Assembly: GCA_963971285.1 (NCBI GenBank)
Contig: OZ020248.1
Location: 22,589,873 to 22,653,872 of the forward strand
Direction of reading: 5' to 3'
Source of the DNA: Astropecten irregularis
Taxonomy: Eukaryota; Echinodermata; Asteroidea; Paxillosida; Astropectinidae
DNA: 64,000 bases
The translations under genes were made by a program, and so were the position numbers. Each line of letters opens with the position of its first letter. Positions within the stretch are counted from its first letter, which is position 1. Of this stretch, positions 42,604-54,473 are shown one piece after another. The notes below the pieces were generated by a model. It did no database searches, had not been told where the DNA came from, and worked only from the letters and a program-made list of their open reading frames with translations.

Positions 42604-42770
42604 AGGGGCCAATTTCATGGAGCTGCTAAGCACAAACATATTGCTTAGCACAAAAATGCCTTGCCCAATGAAACAAACCACTATTAAAAATTATGTTTGA
42701 TAGTCATCTTCCGTGATATTTTTGCCCATGAATCTGCATTTCTTTGTCAAAAACCAAATTATGATATAGT
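42604..42770. repeat. Half family C1 MITE joined to a family A fragment
   Basis: GGGGCCAATTTCATGGAGCT to TTATGTTTGATAGTCATCTT is the left half of a C1 element. It continues directly into GATATTTTTGCCCATGAATC and AAACCAAATTATGATATAG, a family A end in minus orientation. Probably an insertion followed by deletion. Confidence 0.65.
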
Positions 42771-43381
42771 GTATTATTCTTTCAAATTATTTGGACCTTC
42801 ACAGTTAAGGGAAAGTCCCAAGTCCTTCAAAATCAATTTTGATAAATCGAATCCTACACTTTTTACCATCACTTGGTCAACATGCTTAAAATGTAAACAT
42901 ACATGTATTTTAACACTAGGCCTACATGTTTAATTGTTGACCACATGTGTTTAAATTTCAACACACTAGTAATTTTAAACATGTTTCAATTAAAAACTTC
43001 AATTTCAATTTAGACATGTTTCCAAGTGACGGTAAAAATGTGTTTAGAATAGCTGTCGAATGGCTAAATAGTTTATAATACAGTGGCAACATTTTTGTAG
43101 ACACTTCGCCTGTGTTATCGGTAGGCCTAAGCACCGAGCAAATAATGTTTCTGTTCCCCGGTCTTTACATTGTCAACCGGGGCACTCGGGGCGTCCTTTT
43201 GTTGGCAGCCCGGTAAATATTTATTCCTTAATCATTGCGGACAATAATGGCCGATTAAATTTCGATTCATATCTGTGTGTGTAAACATGGTATCTGGGCC
43301 TCCCACATTCAGCTAAGTTGTACATTGTCCTATAATGTCCTTCATACATGTAGTATGATGTGCAGACGACTTTTCGTCTGA

Positions 43382-43412
43382 GGGGGTTTACGAAACGGGG
43401 GCTCGGGCTCAG

Positions 43413-43491
<79 letters not shown>

Positions 43492-43700
43492 CTCAGGCTC
43501 AGGCTCCTGCTGTGTCATCCACACGCTGAAAATATAGGCTTTGGTTTTTCATTTAAGCTGAAGCTCTGTTTTCCCTTTCAAACCAGAGAATCTACTTCCA
43601 AACCGCAGCCAAAAGCCTCTATTTTGATAGGCCTACCTGTTATTTTAGAATGGATTTATATACGAAATAGCGCCTGAGCCTGCCTCCTTTTGCTAAACGC
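43382..43700. repeat. TTTACGAAACGG element with expanded hexamer (family D)
   Basis: GGGGGTTTACGAAACGGGGG at the left, decayed TTTTGCTAAACGC at the right, and the family centre AAGCTGAAGCTCTGTTTTCC. The left arm hexamer is expanded to a long TCTGGC array at 43397-43507. Confidence 0.7.
43397..43507. repeat. (GGCTCT)n microsatellite
   Basis: About 18 hexamer units, mostly GGCTCT with GGCTCA and GGCTCG at the edges. It is an expansion of the short hexamer normally present in the arm of family D elements. The Glu-Pro or Leu-Trp peptides it would encode are artefacts. Confidence 0.95.
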
Positions 43701-44185
43701 ATTTCTTTTGACAAAAAAGTATGAAATTATCTTTAACGAACCCATATTGTCAACATTCCTGCAAATTATCAGTTTAATTCTACATAACTTATAGTTATTT
43801 TCAACAAGTATATTTCTAAACTTGTATATCATTATGTAGCCTATTCCGTCCATGTCAGTTCAGATTAATATTAGATATTATAGTTGATATTTATTACATT
43901 AATCGTTATTATCATAAGTATATTAATAAAATCATATGAACTATCAACAGCATTATTGTAGAAAAATTCAACATCTTATCACCCAAACGGGACGAGAACT
44001 TCTATATTTAGTTTAATGAATGAAATATTATGCATTTCTGTATTTGTATTTGTTTTTCACATATTACTGTGTTCAATGTTTACAAAACTTGCCAAACAGT
44101 TACAAGTTTTGAGAAATAAAGAACAAAACTTCAGCAAGTTGCAGTATGTATATTTTCATGCAGTCTTCACAGAAATATTATTATT
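43701..44185. other. AT-rich intergenic DNA, nothing recognised
   Basis: Very AT-rich, with short ATTATTAT-type runs. No gene or shared repeat is seen. Confidence 0.45.
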
Positions 44186-44283
44186 ATTTCGAATCCCGCT
44201 CCAGTCAATGTTTCCTTTGTTCACTTTTCGATGACTTTAAATTCGGTCAGTTTCCCATGTGGTTATCTTTGATGATGGTTTTT
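44186..44283 (+). repeat. tRNA-derived SINE, body and tail
   Basis: CGAATCCCGCTCCAGTCAAT, TTTGTTCACTTTTCGATGAC, TTTAAATTCGGTCAGTTTCC and TGTGGTTATCTTTGATGAT. The head upstream of the B box is lost. Plus orientation. Confidence 0.65.
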
Positions 44284-44456
44284 ATGCCTATGCGCGTTTT
44301 ACAACAGTCTTAATGCCATGGAACCATATTAAAATAGGGAATGGAAAATTGGAAATGGAATAATGGACAACGGTCCAACTTTTCCTTTCTATATTCTCCC
44401 GAACATTTCTCGAAGACAACTTCACATTTTTTTAAGCAGACATGCCATTAGAAATA

Positions 44457-44585
44457 GGGTGCATTCGTTTAGTTAACACGGGTCAGCCCTTACTGGGAAT
44501 GGTCGCGTTTCACTGCACAAAACAACCGAGAGAAAGGGGACGAGGTTGACTGGTGTCGACCCGAGGGAGCTAAACGAATGCACCC
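44457..44585. repeat. 129-bp GGGTGCATTCGTTTAG MITE (family F), inverted
   Basis: The ends are the same as 26662-26790, with the centre reversed (GGGTCAGCCCTTACTGGGAA on the left, GACTGGTGTCGACCC on the right). The length is identical, 129 bases. Confidence 0.85.
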
Positions 44586-44601
44586 ATTATCATTGAGCCA
44601 A

Positions 44602-45080
44602 GGTTGCACCCAAGTAAATAAACTCCCATAGACAACAGTGATAAATCATCAAACTTCAAAAATCATTTAAAAATATACAGAACTCTCACAGCGGTTCAAG
44701 TTACACAGACAAATGATGACCAACATGTCACCTTTCATTTTCTTTTCAATTTATGGTAGGGTGACCATTGAATTTTTGAGATATACTCATTCTCAGCTGA
44801 ACACCCCTAAAACAAGGTATGGATCACTCCAGTCAAAGAAGCCATTTTCAAAAAAACATCCCTCTGCAAAGCGGCTGAAATAGACCCACTTTCTCACCCA
44901 ATTGCATCAAAAATGGTCACAAATGGAAGCCCAGAGTCCAGGCAGGAGGTCCAGTGCCATATTTCTTCAATCCTTCATTTTCATAGCTCTCACAACTCTC
45001 TTATTTAAAATATATTGAGTGCTTAACTTTTATTCATGAGCTCGGCGGACGGATTTTGGCCCTATTTACTTGGGTGCACC
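44602..45080. repeat. GGTGCACCCAAGTAAATA inverted-repeat element (family K-like)
   Basis: GGTTGCACCCAAGTAAATAA at the left, TATTTACTTGGGTGCACCCC at the right. 'AAACTCCCAT' next to the left end is shared with 17606. The centre differs, so it is a relative and not a copy of 17606-18090. Confidence 0.7.
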
Positions 45081-45228
45081 CCCAAGAAAGCAAGTGGCTC
45101 TGGCACTATACTGCGCATGCCCGAAGTGTGCGTCCATGGCAACGGTGCCTATAAATACCCCACGGCTATTTGACATGGGTCACCAAGCCCCATGGTCCCT
45201 ACATACCCCCTATAGTGCCCCATTCATC

Positions 45229-45351
45229 ATGAAGGTAGTGCACAATACCACAATATATACTGCATACTCTCTATTGGTTATCGCTGCTATTTTTGCGACC
45301 AATTTGCAGTGCGTAAATTTGATTTGTCCTACCGGACAAAGTGTCTTTTAA
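45229..45351 (+). CDS. Possible 40-aa secreted peptide
   Basis: ATG frame of 40 codons whose N terminus has MKVVHN, then a hydrophobic run TAYSLLVIAAIFATNLQC that would suit a signal peptide, and a short tail with two cysteines. A TATAAATA sits about 80 bases upstream (45150-45157), at a reasonable distance for a promoter, and CCATGGCAAC just before it. No homology is recognised. It could be a real small gene, the first exon of a longer one, or chance. Confidence 0.25.
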   Translation: MKVVHNTTIYTAYSLLVIAAIFATNLQCVNLICPTGQSVF

Positions 45352-45725
45352 AGCGAGCTTGTACATCGTGAAATATTGATGAAACTGTTGAATTTTTGAT
45401 GTTGGGCTACGTCGGTGTTACTAGGAGGACGTCACGTTCCCCGACTTGTTGTTTAATACTTGTCCACAGTTCATAGCCTAGCAGTCAGGCACAGCAAGGT
45501 CGAACACACAGCGCTGTCAATCACAGTACATGTATTAAGCTTTAGCCTAGCCTAAATCCCAGTGTTGCCAAAATATTGTAGTTCGGCGATTTAAAAAGTG
45601 GACGGCCAACATTTTTGTTCCCGACTTGAAAAATTGTATTTTTTCGAGCGTAATTTTGTAAGAATTTGTGTGTGTGCATGTTTCGATCTTTCATCAATAT
45701 TTGATTTCTAGTCACAAACAAAAGT

Positions 45726-45850
45726 TAAGCCTTTGAGAAAATCATCCTGCTAGTATCGAAACGTCAGGCCCTCGTAACTCCAATCATTTTCATATTTTTC
45801 ATGTCATTATTTTGGTTGGTGAGCAGTTTGCAGCCATTAATAACTCGTTT
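45726..45850 (+). repeat. GATC-hairpin / GAAACGTC element (family H)
   Basis: AAGCCTTTGAGAAAATCATC, CTGCTAGTATCGAAACGTCA, then CTCGTAACTCCAATC and GGTGAGCAGTTTGCAGC. Two substitutions weaken the hairpin stem. Confidence 0.7.
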
Positions 45851-46018
45851 GTGTTTATTTTCCAAAAAACAACATATAATTATAGAGTCCCACTCTATGA
45901 GACAACCACCAAGTGTCCTATCTTTTGCAGAATTGAACCTTCGGCCTAGTTGAATATTGTATGTATTGTATGCCGTTTAAGTTTTTGGTCCGTTGAAACT
46001 TGAAACTGACGGCCACTG

Positions 46019-46333
46019 AGCTGCCCCAAGGAAAAAAACACACCCGAAATGTCCTTTGCCGTAACCGACCTGCTATCGGTTTTCATGAGTCAACCCTACA
46101 CGTTCAAAACAATGTAGGACCTGATTTTAAGCCAACATTGCTCAAGTCTCCACAACAGGCTGAAGCACTGAACCCACATGTTGTGATAACCTGCCATAAT
46201 TACACAATATATTCATTGCATGACCCCCCCCCCCCCCAAATGCATAGGTCTATTCAAAGAAATATTTGATGATACACAAAATATTATCAGCTCGGCGCAT
46301 TGATTTTTGAGCTATTTAGTATGTTGCATCATT
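46019..46333 (+). repeat. Family K element, right half
   Basis: CACCCGAAATGTCCTTTGCC, GTTCAAAACAATGTAGGACC, CCACAACAGGCTGAAGCACT, a C-run, and CTCGGCGCATTGATTTTTGA align in order with 17810-18085. The left end is missing. Confidence 0.75.
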
Positions 46334-47447
46334 AAGCTAGGAACAGGGGTTGTACCCATATAGGACACTAATGTTTGGTTGCTTATACCAACTGGAATAA
46401 GCCTACTTCATTACAGATAGCATTTTCATGCACAGAGCCCAGCAGAGCTTTTGGAAGTACAAGCACACGCAAGATGATCTTTGCCAACCCTACCCCAGGC
46501 CTTTGTACATGTACTAGGAAGCATACTGAACCAAACATACTTCAACAGTTGGTCGCAGGCCATCTGGTCAGGTTTGGTATTGAACCTGACAAACTTCAAC
46601 AGGCCACAGCGTACAGTGTACTCCTAGACCTTTGGTACTGACTCAAACAAAGTCCAACAACATGTCCTTACTGTACCAAACAAGCCAAAACTCAACATAA
46701 CTACCTGTGTGAGTTTGAGTGGTTTGGGGCTGTTAGGGAAAACCAATGCGAAAGTCTCAGTAAAGCCACATAAACACCTTTATAGTAGATTACTCCCTGT
46801 GATGGCATCTTTCTGGCTCCGTAGTGTTTGACCATAGATTAAGGAACTTCCTTACTCTATGGTTTGACCTTGTAATCGGCTCAGGTAAAGCCTGTGCAAA
46901 TACATAAGAAAGTCGCAGGTGTATAATACATGTAGACACACCTGAACATCTGCACGACTTCCTGAACTCACTCATACAATAGCAAATGTTTGCTGACACC
47001 GAGGGCCAATTAGCATTTCCCTGGTACATGATTGTGTAGTGTGTATTATAATAGTGTCGGTCCATAATGGCAATACTAAATATTCGAGCGGTGTGAGAAG
47101 GGTAACATTGTACCACTTAAAAATAACACTTCCCTTTTGTGTCGGCCGCACATCATAAAATCCAATAAACCATCATTGATTAGTAAGTTAGGCCTAGGCT
47201 ATACGCCGTGCTTCTGCCGTGCCGAACTCAAATAATTTTACATTTTCAAGTTTGGCACGGCAATAGCACGGCGTTAAGCGTGAATTTGGCTCGGCAAATT
47301 GAAATAATCCATACAGCACTGCAGCGAGTTCTTATTATTTTGTCGGCGATATCCTTTGGAACTTCGTCCTGTGTTTTAGTCTCAGAATCACAATTTCACA
47401 TTTCATTACTAAACTTAAGGAAATCTTTATGCGATTCACACTATAGG
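46334..47447. other. Intergenic, no gene recognised
   Basis: Moderately AT-rich. A short hairpin with CTTCTGCCGTGCC and GGCACGGCA at 47210-47270 resembles 17181-17263. Nothing else could be identified. Confidence 0.4.
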
Positions 47448-49015
47448 GTAGATTTCACCAAGCCCTACGATCGATCGTAACTCGAGTTAAGAAGCATAAC
47501 TCATCGTATCCTACGTAGGGCTGCAAGGGATCTTAGGTCCTACGAATAGTATGAGGTTACGTATACATGTAGTCCCACTTACTGCAGCAATGCAGTAAAA
47601 CACAAATCATAAACAGATCACCTCAAAAATGCCTGAGATCAAATCAAATCATTCCATAAAAGCACATGCTGGCTTCTAAACAGTCATGTCAAAGATGAAC
47701 AAGTGGTACTTCAGTGGTACTGACGATTATTTTGGGGCTTGTAATTTCGACAAATTTGTCGCATGTTAGTTTGAACATGCACAACATTGTTGAAGACTCA
47801 ATACGTTTGTGTACACTGAAAAAAAATCCTCACGCGCTTTAGCAATGAGCCCGTGATACAAACCATATTACGAAGGCTGGGAACTTGACCGCACATCACT
47901 GACTATGCCAACGACTGGTTCATGAGACGCTGATAGGCGAGCCCGTGGAGACTGCATGGACCAACACGGGTTGTGACATGAAATGGTCATTGATTATGTT
48001 GGGCATAGTCAGTAACATGCGGTCATGTTCCCAGGCTTCATGGATAGATTTGTGCATGGGACGATTGCTAAAGCGCCTAATGGTTTTGTTTCAGTGTTCA
48101 AGGGTGCAGACCACTAAAGAAATTTCCCCTAGGCTCCCACGCAAAATGGCCAATTAAACGAAAATAATAAGAAATACTCACAAGTTTCTGAGGCAATCGA
48201 CCAATACGGCAAAATAAATGTGAAAACTTCAATTTTCATTTTCTTTTCAATTTTGTATAGGTTAACCGGTGACTTTTTGCTTTTGCAAGTACATTCAAAT
48301 AAAAAATACCCCTAAAACGGCCGAATTGACCGGTACCAGAGTAATACAAAATAGTACTCCTCCACTACAGGGAGAATAATAGAAAATTTTAGAGACAATC
48401 TTTGGTTCTGTGCTATGGCTTGTAATTATAGCCTAAGGGAATAATGTAACGCTGGATCACCTTGAAGACATCAATGAGCTTTCGATGGGTCATCCTGCCC
48501 CACCCTCGCGTGCAGCCGGGGTTTGTACGTCATTTTAAATAAGGGTTTGGTATACCTCCATGGTATACCATAGAGGTAAAAATGGATCGACCAAACTGCC
48601 ACCGGGACCCCGAAAACTAGGCCCTAAAATTTACCTTCAATCAAACGAACAAGGTACCACTTGAAACCTATTTCAAATGAACAGGTTCAACACAAAAAAG
48701 CATGGATTGGATATTATAGATAGCTAGACGTTTGGTTTGATCCTACGATTATTGTTCGTTTACATTTCTTGACGATAAAGTCACCCTGCATCTTTTGTAT
48801 TTTGTCCTATCCATGGTGTCTGTCGCTTTGTAGGTTCTGTACGGATTCTGTATGATGTTTTTGCAGTCAGAACTATATACAGCTGGCCAGCTCCCACGAC
48901 CAACATCCCAGGGGAGTGATACCCCTTGGGCATAATCTTTAAGATCGGCCATAATGGCAACATTCTCTTCGGGCAAAGATGTTACGATCAATCGTAGGGC
49001 TTCGTGAAGTCAACC
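47448..49015. repeat. Possible 1.57-kb inverted-repeat element
   Basis: The left end has TTCACCAAGCCCTACGATCG followed by ATCGTAAC. The right end has GTTACGATCAATCGTAGGGC and TTCGTGAAGTCAACCCC. These are complementary with a few mismatches. The inside holds a family J element (47791-48116) and no transposase-like frame. It could be one element with a nested insertion or two unrelated fragments. Confidence 0.45.
47791..48116. repeat. CTCACGCGCTTT-ended element (family J)
   Basis: TGAAGACTCAATACGTTTGT, CTGAAAAAAAATCCTCACGC and AACACGGGTTGTGACATGAA match 29224-29551 closely over almost the full length, in the same orientation. Confidence 0.85.
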
Positions 49016-49017
49016 CC

Positions 49018-49252
49018 TGCTTAGCAGAAAACTTTGCTAAACATGACATTAATGTCTCAATGAAAACAGGATTAGGCCTAGGCCTATAACAACCAAATTT
49101 CCTGATGTGTTGTTGTCTTGTAATTGTTCTTTGGCTGTTGTTCGCTGACCATGAATATCAAATGGATTTTTGTAATGGTGTGGTTTTTTTTAATTGAGCA
49201 AGACATTTTGTGCTAAGCATTTGTTGTGCTTAACAGCTCCATGAAATCGGCC
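49018..49252. repeat. GGGCCAATTTCAT MITE (family C1), inverted
   Basis: The right end GCTCCATGAAATCGGCCC is intact. The inner TTGTAATTGTTCTTTGGCTG and GACCATGAATATCAAATGGA are the complement of the C1 centre. The left end is degraded. Confidence 0.75.
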
Positions 49253-49710
49253 CTGTACGTTAAAGCATCAATGGAAACTTGAAGTAGTGTTCACACGGCA
49301 GCTTAAGTTATGCTTCATTAAGATAGGGATAATACTTCATCAGGTAACATGAATAACGAAAATAAAATACTTGTTCACACACTGCGCCATCATGATAACT
49401 CGGATAGTTTTGCTTATTCTAAGATTAGGCAGCAGATTATGTCTGCATATGTTTCCTATAGGTTAGATATATCTCTTATTTCTGGCTATCTTTTTTTGTC
49501 TTTTGAGAATTTTAATGCTGGTAACATTGTTTGAATCCTCATGGTGTAGAACTGTTGGCGACAAAGTTTGGTTCAGTCAGCTGGGGTTAGAGAGGAAATT
49601 ATTTTATTGACGCAAAATACTTTTTCAGTGAATGCAGTTGTCTTCAAATATTTAACATGTAGCCTAGTTTATTTGAATCCTTACTTTAATTAAATCAAAC
49701 GTGTGATATT

Positions 49711-50085
49711 AAAGGTACTATCATACTTTGGTAAAACTTACAGAACAACTGCTGTCTGTTCATAATTTGATTTGCCATGGATTAAATACAAACATGTGAA
49801 ATGTTTAGCTCAATTGATCATTGGAAACAGTAGAAAACAGCGAAAAAAACGTTGCAACTGTTAGGCCTATGCGAAAATAATCGTGAGGTTTTGATCTCGG
49901 AGATCAAAACTGTTTTCGGTATATTGTTTTACTAATTTTTTGGGAAAAATACAGCATTTTAGGCAGAACAAGTTTAACGGTATGTTTGTACCAGGGAGTC
50001 CATCTTTATAATTATACCCTGTATAGTTATAGGTAAATCTGTGAAGATTTCTGTTTTTGATTTCCTATACCAAAGTATGATACAG
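49711..50085. repeat. Family A/B hybrid MITE
   Basis: TTAAAGGTACTATCATACTT starts it, and ACCAAAGTATGATACAGTGG ends it. The left inner part resembles family B, the right part family A (TTTAACGGTATGTTTGTACC). Confidence 0.65.
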
Positions 50086-50239
50086 TGGCAAACGTTTGAT
50101 TCATGTACTAACGCAGTCTTTGGTTGAGAACTACTCTGCTAAAGGATCGAAACGTAAGACTCTCAATGAAGTATGAATCCATCATTTCTAGTCATTTGTT
50201 AAGCATTCAATTATAATCTTCTTTTATTTGTCAATAAAA

Positions 50240-50301
50240 TAGCCTTTGAGAAAGATCCAGCTAGGATTGAAAAAACAACCTAGGCCCTCCTAACTCTAAT
50301 C
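50240..50301 (+). repeat. GATC-hairpin element (family H), diverged
   Basis: GCCTTTGAGAAAGATCCAGC, TAGGATTGAAAAAACAACCT, CCTCCTAACTCTAATC. The GAAACGTC box is destroyed. A weaker copy lies at 50139-50175. Confidence 0.6.
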
Positions 50302-51664
50302 ACATGAGTCAACTGAATCATTGGACAGTAAGCATTTTGTAATTAACTTAATTAATATTAATGATTATTGATAACCCTTTTATGCTTAATGTGAAAAGCC
50401 TGTAGAATGTTGACTTCATAACTCAATGCACGTAGGTCCTATGCGACTAACAAGAGTCAAGATAACACAATTCTTCGGGTCTTAAAAACCAGACACGAAG
50501 CCTTTTCTCATCAATCTTGTTGAAAGGGGCTTACACTGAATTTAGATTTTTTTTTTACCTGTTCGCATAATTACCGAAGCCTCAGGACATTTGCGTAACA
50601 GCGGTATACAGACGGCCCCACCTATTGTCGGTGCTGCTTCAAGTTGTTCTTGTCGTGTACCTAGTATCGATTCTGGTATAAGACACTCGAGAAGACAGTC
50701 CAGTTAATCGATACTTGGGAACTGCCCTGGACAAAGCGATTGAACACTTGTCATCGACCGGGGCATGAGGGTGCGGCGTCCGTGGCGTAGCCATGGCTAC
50801 TCCAATAGGCTGACCGTTGGGTGGATCTTCAATGTTAATACAGTATAACATTGTGCTCCAAGTGAATTACATTATTTTTAGCATGTGCAAAAGGCAACTT
50901 CTTGGCCGAATGAGGGCGCACTATTGCATCAGAGATCAGTCTCTTGATCGCTCTTCGTTTCTTGTCACCAAAACAGATCGCGAATTTTGCGTTTAGTTCT
51001 TTTTAATTGCATATCTTTCAAAATACCTGCGTCAAAACCGCCTCTTTTACTTTCTGTACGTGCAATTAGCATCAAGTTTTGACGCCATGGAATGGAAGGG
51101 TATCATGTAATGTGTTTCAAACTGAGTCAGGCTAATTTTAAATTTTGGGTATTTACTTAGTGGAATGACATTAATTTTTCACTTCGAAGTCATCGATTTA
51201 CAATGAAATGAAAATGAACAATGAAGATCCCATGCAGCTTTATTTCGCTGCATAGCTTGATCGAGAGTTATGCTATATATTATTGTTTGTTTTGCTTTTT
51301 GATTGTCCATTTTGTATGAGAGCCTATGATGAAAAACAGTGACCTCATTACAGCACGCAGTGCGGACTGACTGCAGAACCAAATAATATTATTCAATTGG
51401 ACAGGCAACTCGACGAAGTCAATAGAGGGCGCACTTCTTTTTTATACGTATAAAATGAGACAGAGACATAACAAATAACCTACAGTAGGTCATAATTGTG
51501 TGTTATCGAAATCAACTTCTTAAAAAAAAAAAAACACACACACAAAACATGCTTTCAAATGCAATGTTTTTAGATATGGCAACAATATAGAGGAATATTT
51601 TTCTCCATTACGTGTCCGGCCCTTCTAAAAATCTGGAGAAAATAAAATTGATATATATTTGAAC
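50302..51664. other. Intergenic, no gene recognised
   Basis: Includes a slightly GC-richer patch at 50600-50830 with no convincing coding signal. No repeat family is shared with the rest of the window. Confidence 0.4.
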
Positions 51665-52014
51665 TTTAAAGGTACAGTACAGAATTGGTAACATGCCCAA
51701 ACAGAAATGTTCACAGATAACTTTCAGGGTATGAAGTTGGTTCAGGTAGAAACATTTCCGTCCGGAATTTATTGTGTATTTATCCAGAAATTTGTAAAAC
51801 AAAGACCGAATTAAACAGTTTGATCTCGGGGTAAGATCAAAACCATTCTTTATGTTTCATAAGAAAAAATGAGTTGGTTTTTCGCTATTTTTCTCGTGAC
51901 TCGGATGTTCGATTGAGCTCAAATTTTAACAGGTTTATTATTTCATGTACATGCTGCAGCAGACAAAGTTCGAATTCTGTTCTATGACTTTTACCAATCA
52001 TTTATTATATCTTT
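51665..52014. repeat. TTAA-ended MITE (family B)
   Basis: TTTAAAGGTACAGTACAGAA at the left, GGTAACATGCCCAAACAGAA, GTTCGATTGAGCTCAAATTT, and the right end CTTTTACCAATCATTTATTA. Confidence 0.75.
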
Positions 52015-52186
52015 AAACAAATTACGAAAACAGAAGAGTGTGCCTTTCATTTTACCACATTGCAGAAGAATATTAAAACTGTGTCTTTTAAGAGTAAAAT
52101 ACTAAGTATGATTGTTTAACGAACCCCTTTATTAAAATTGTCTTAAAATTTAAAGTTTTTATGTTTTTTTGTTCCTACTTTTACAG

Positions 52187-52255
52187 TTGTGCCCGGACTT
52201 GACTGTATTGAACGAAGATGACTGGAACCGGCCTAAAGGTAGATGTTTTCACCAG
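52187..52255 (+). CDS. Candidate internal exon, 23 codons
   Basis: A T-rich tract TTCCTACTTTTACAG precedes, and CACCAG|GTAAGT follows, both excellent splice sites. The 69 bases between are open in the frame beginning at the first base and read LCPDLTVLNEDDWNRPKG then RCFHQ, phase 0 at both ends. The peptide looks protein-like (charged, Trp, Cys), but I do not recognise it, and no partner exon was found nearby. It could belong to a large gene extending beyond the repeats on either side. Confidence 0.4.
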
Positions 52256-52280
52256 GTAAGTCATTCTTGTTATGGTGGGA

Positions 52281-52661
52281 TTAAAGGTAGTACCATACTT
52301 TGGTTTTGTAAAAGAAATACCGATTCCGGCGATTCGTGGGCAAACAAATCAAGACAGAAAGATACAGTAACAGTCATCTGTGAAAATTTCAGTCCCATAT
52401 ACGGTGCCAACTTTTTGAGAAAACAGTGAAAAACAGCCATAGTAGTATTTCTTAAGTCTTTTCTCTTTCATATTTGATCTTTTAAAAAAAGATCAAAAAG
52501 ATTTTCGGTCGTTGTTTTACTAATTTCTGGATAAATACACTATTTCAGAGGGGAACATTTTTAACGGTAGGTTTCTACTAGTACCATCTTCATACCCTGT
52601 ATATGTAAATCTGTGAACATTTCTGTTTTGGTTTCTTACCAAAGTATGATACTACCTTTAA
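52281..52661 (+). repeat. TTAA-ended MITE (family A)
   Basis: TTAAAGGTAGTACCATACTT to CCAAAGTATGATACTACCTT. Near-complete. It begins about 25 bases after the candidate exon at 52187-52255. Confidence 0.85.
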
Positions 52662-52992
52662 CGGTAGCTTCATGTTTTGGTTTTTGTGAAAACAATGCAG
52701 ATCCATCAGCATAAATATCAAGGGAGATACAGACATAGTCATCACTTTTAGAGAAATCGTGAAAAACGGCCACAGTATTTTCAAACTCTATTCACAGGAG
52801 TTTTGATTTCATCCCTAGATCAAAACCTTTCTTTTTCTTTGGTAGTACTCTTTTTTTTTTCTTTTTACAGTATTTCAGGCAGAAAAATTGTAACAGTATG
52901 TTTCTACCATCACCACCATCTTTATACCCTGTAAATTATAGGTAAAGATTTCTGTTTCGGTTTGCTATCAAAAAGTATGACAGTACCTTTAA
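52662..52992 (+). repeat. Family A MITE in tandem with the previous one
   Basis: ACGGTAGCTTCATGTTTTGG to AAAAGTATGACAGTACCTTT. It shares the TTTAA junction with 52281-52661, so two elements sit at one target. Confidence 0.75.
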
Positions 52993-53888
52993 CCATTTTT
53001 CTGTAAACACATGGGGTTGGGGAAACATTTAACAAGGAAGAGAAGCAAATAGAAGTTAGCAAAACTCAAAAAAGTCGTTTAACAGGAGACAGTCATTTTT
53101 AAGATAACAACTCAAAAATCATTCTTAAAGATGGAGAATAACGATTTGTAAAAAAATGAAACAAATACAAATCCTCGTTTATAAGACATATAAGAACCTT
53201 CTCATAATATACAACGGGGCTGTTGTTTTTTCATTATTTAGTAATATTGGAAATAGAATTTGATAGTAATTGTCAATTCTTGGGACTATTTACCCCAACT
53301 GGCCGTGGGTGGCGCTATTTAAATTCATGTCAATGTGTGACGTAGTCGAGGGGATACGGTCCACGAACGAATCCCCTCGGTGCGCGGGAGTTGTATGGGA
53401 TTTCCAGTGAGTTTTGTGTACATGCGGTTTCTGTATGTCAAAACTGTCCGAATCACTGCCCGAATGATCATTAATATCCGATTGGTACATTGATTCTTCA
53501 TCGATGCTGTATTCCTACCAAGGACGGTCGCCATATGTATCATTTTCAACCATTTTACTTTCGAAATGATTGGAGTGCATGTATCGCGTGTGGGTATGTA
53601 ATATGCAACACACTGTGTATAAATATTCATAAGGAAAGCGAATCCCCTCTTCTACGTCACCAACTTCACGAAAACATGAATATTCATTATATGTAAATGA
53701 ACCAAAAACGGGCAAAGTCGAGAGAAAATTTATCATTCTTGGCGAATGTGGAACGGTAAAAGGTGGCTTAAAATTCACATCAAGAAACTTCAAAAAGTGA
53801 GGGTTAATGATATGTTAACCTTAATTGGAGCTAGGTGAAAAAAATTTTACGTGAACATCTTATTTTTTGAAATCGTTGGAGCCCAGCT
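52993..53888. other. Intergenic, no gene recognised
   Basis: AT-rich; short open frames on both strands around 53300-53800 have no splice context or recognisable product. Confidence 0.4.
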
Positions 53889-54243
53889 TTAAAGGTAGTA
53901 TCATACTTTGGTAAGAGACCAAAACAGAAATGTTCACAGATTTATGAAGATGGTGGTGGTAGAAACATACAGTTGAATTTTTTTCCACCTGACATGGTGT
54001 ATTTATCCAGAAATTAGTAAAACAATGACCGAAAATCTTTTTGATCTTTTGAAAGATCAAAAATAGAAGAGAAAAGACTTAGGAAATACTGTGGCTGTTT
54101 TTCACTGTTTTCTCAGAAAGTGGGCACCGTATGGGACTGACATTTTCACAGATGACTGTTTCTGTAATCTGTATCTGTCTTGATATTTTTGCCCATGAAT
54201 CTGTATTTCTTTGATAAAAACCAAAATATGATACTACCTTTAA
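53889..54243 (-). repeat. TTAA-ended MITE (family A)
   Basis: TTTAAAGGTAGTATCATACT to CAAAATATGATACTACCTTT. Near-complete copy, minus orientation. Confidence 0.85.
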
Positions 54244-54473
54244 GTCCCATTTTTGCTCATCTTTGTCTACTGCAGTTTATAAATGTACTTTGTACTATGT
54301 AGACATTTCAAGGGAAACTACAAGAGAGCATCTTCTGCCCTCTTCCCATACTTGGTTCTGGACAGTGTTGTTCAATGCCCATTGCTGCCTAATCTTAAAA
54401 TAAACAAAGTATAGTGACACGGAAACGAACAGCAAACCCAAATCTTCACAAGGAATTTCATATTATTACAATC

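Noticed and set aside
43342-43524. An open frame encoding a long Glu-Pro repeat, and its opposite-strand Leu-Trp repeat
   Set aside because: Both are direct products of the GGCTCT hexamer expansion inside a transposable element.
46375-46641. An 88-codon plus-strand frame
   Set aside because: Composition like the flanks, no motif, no splice signals; cannot be supported.
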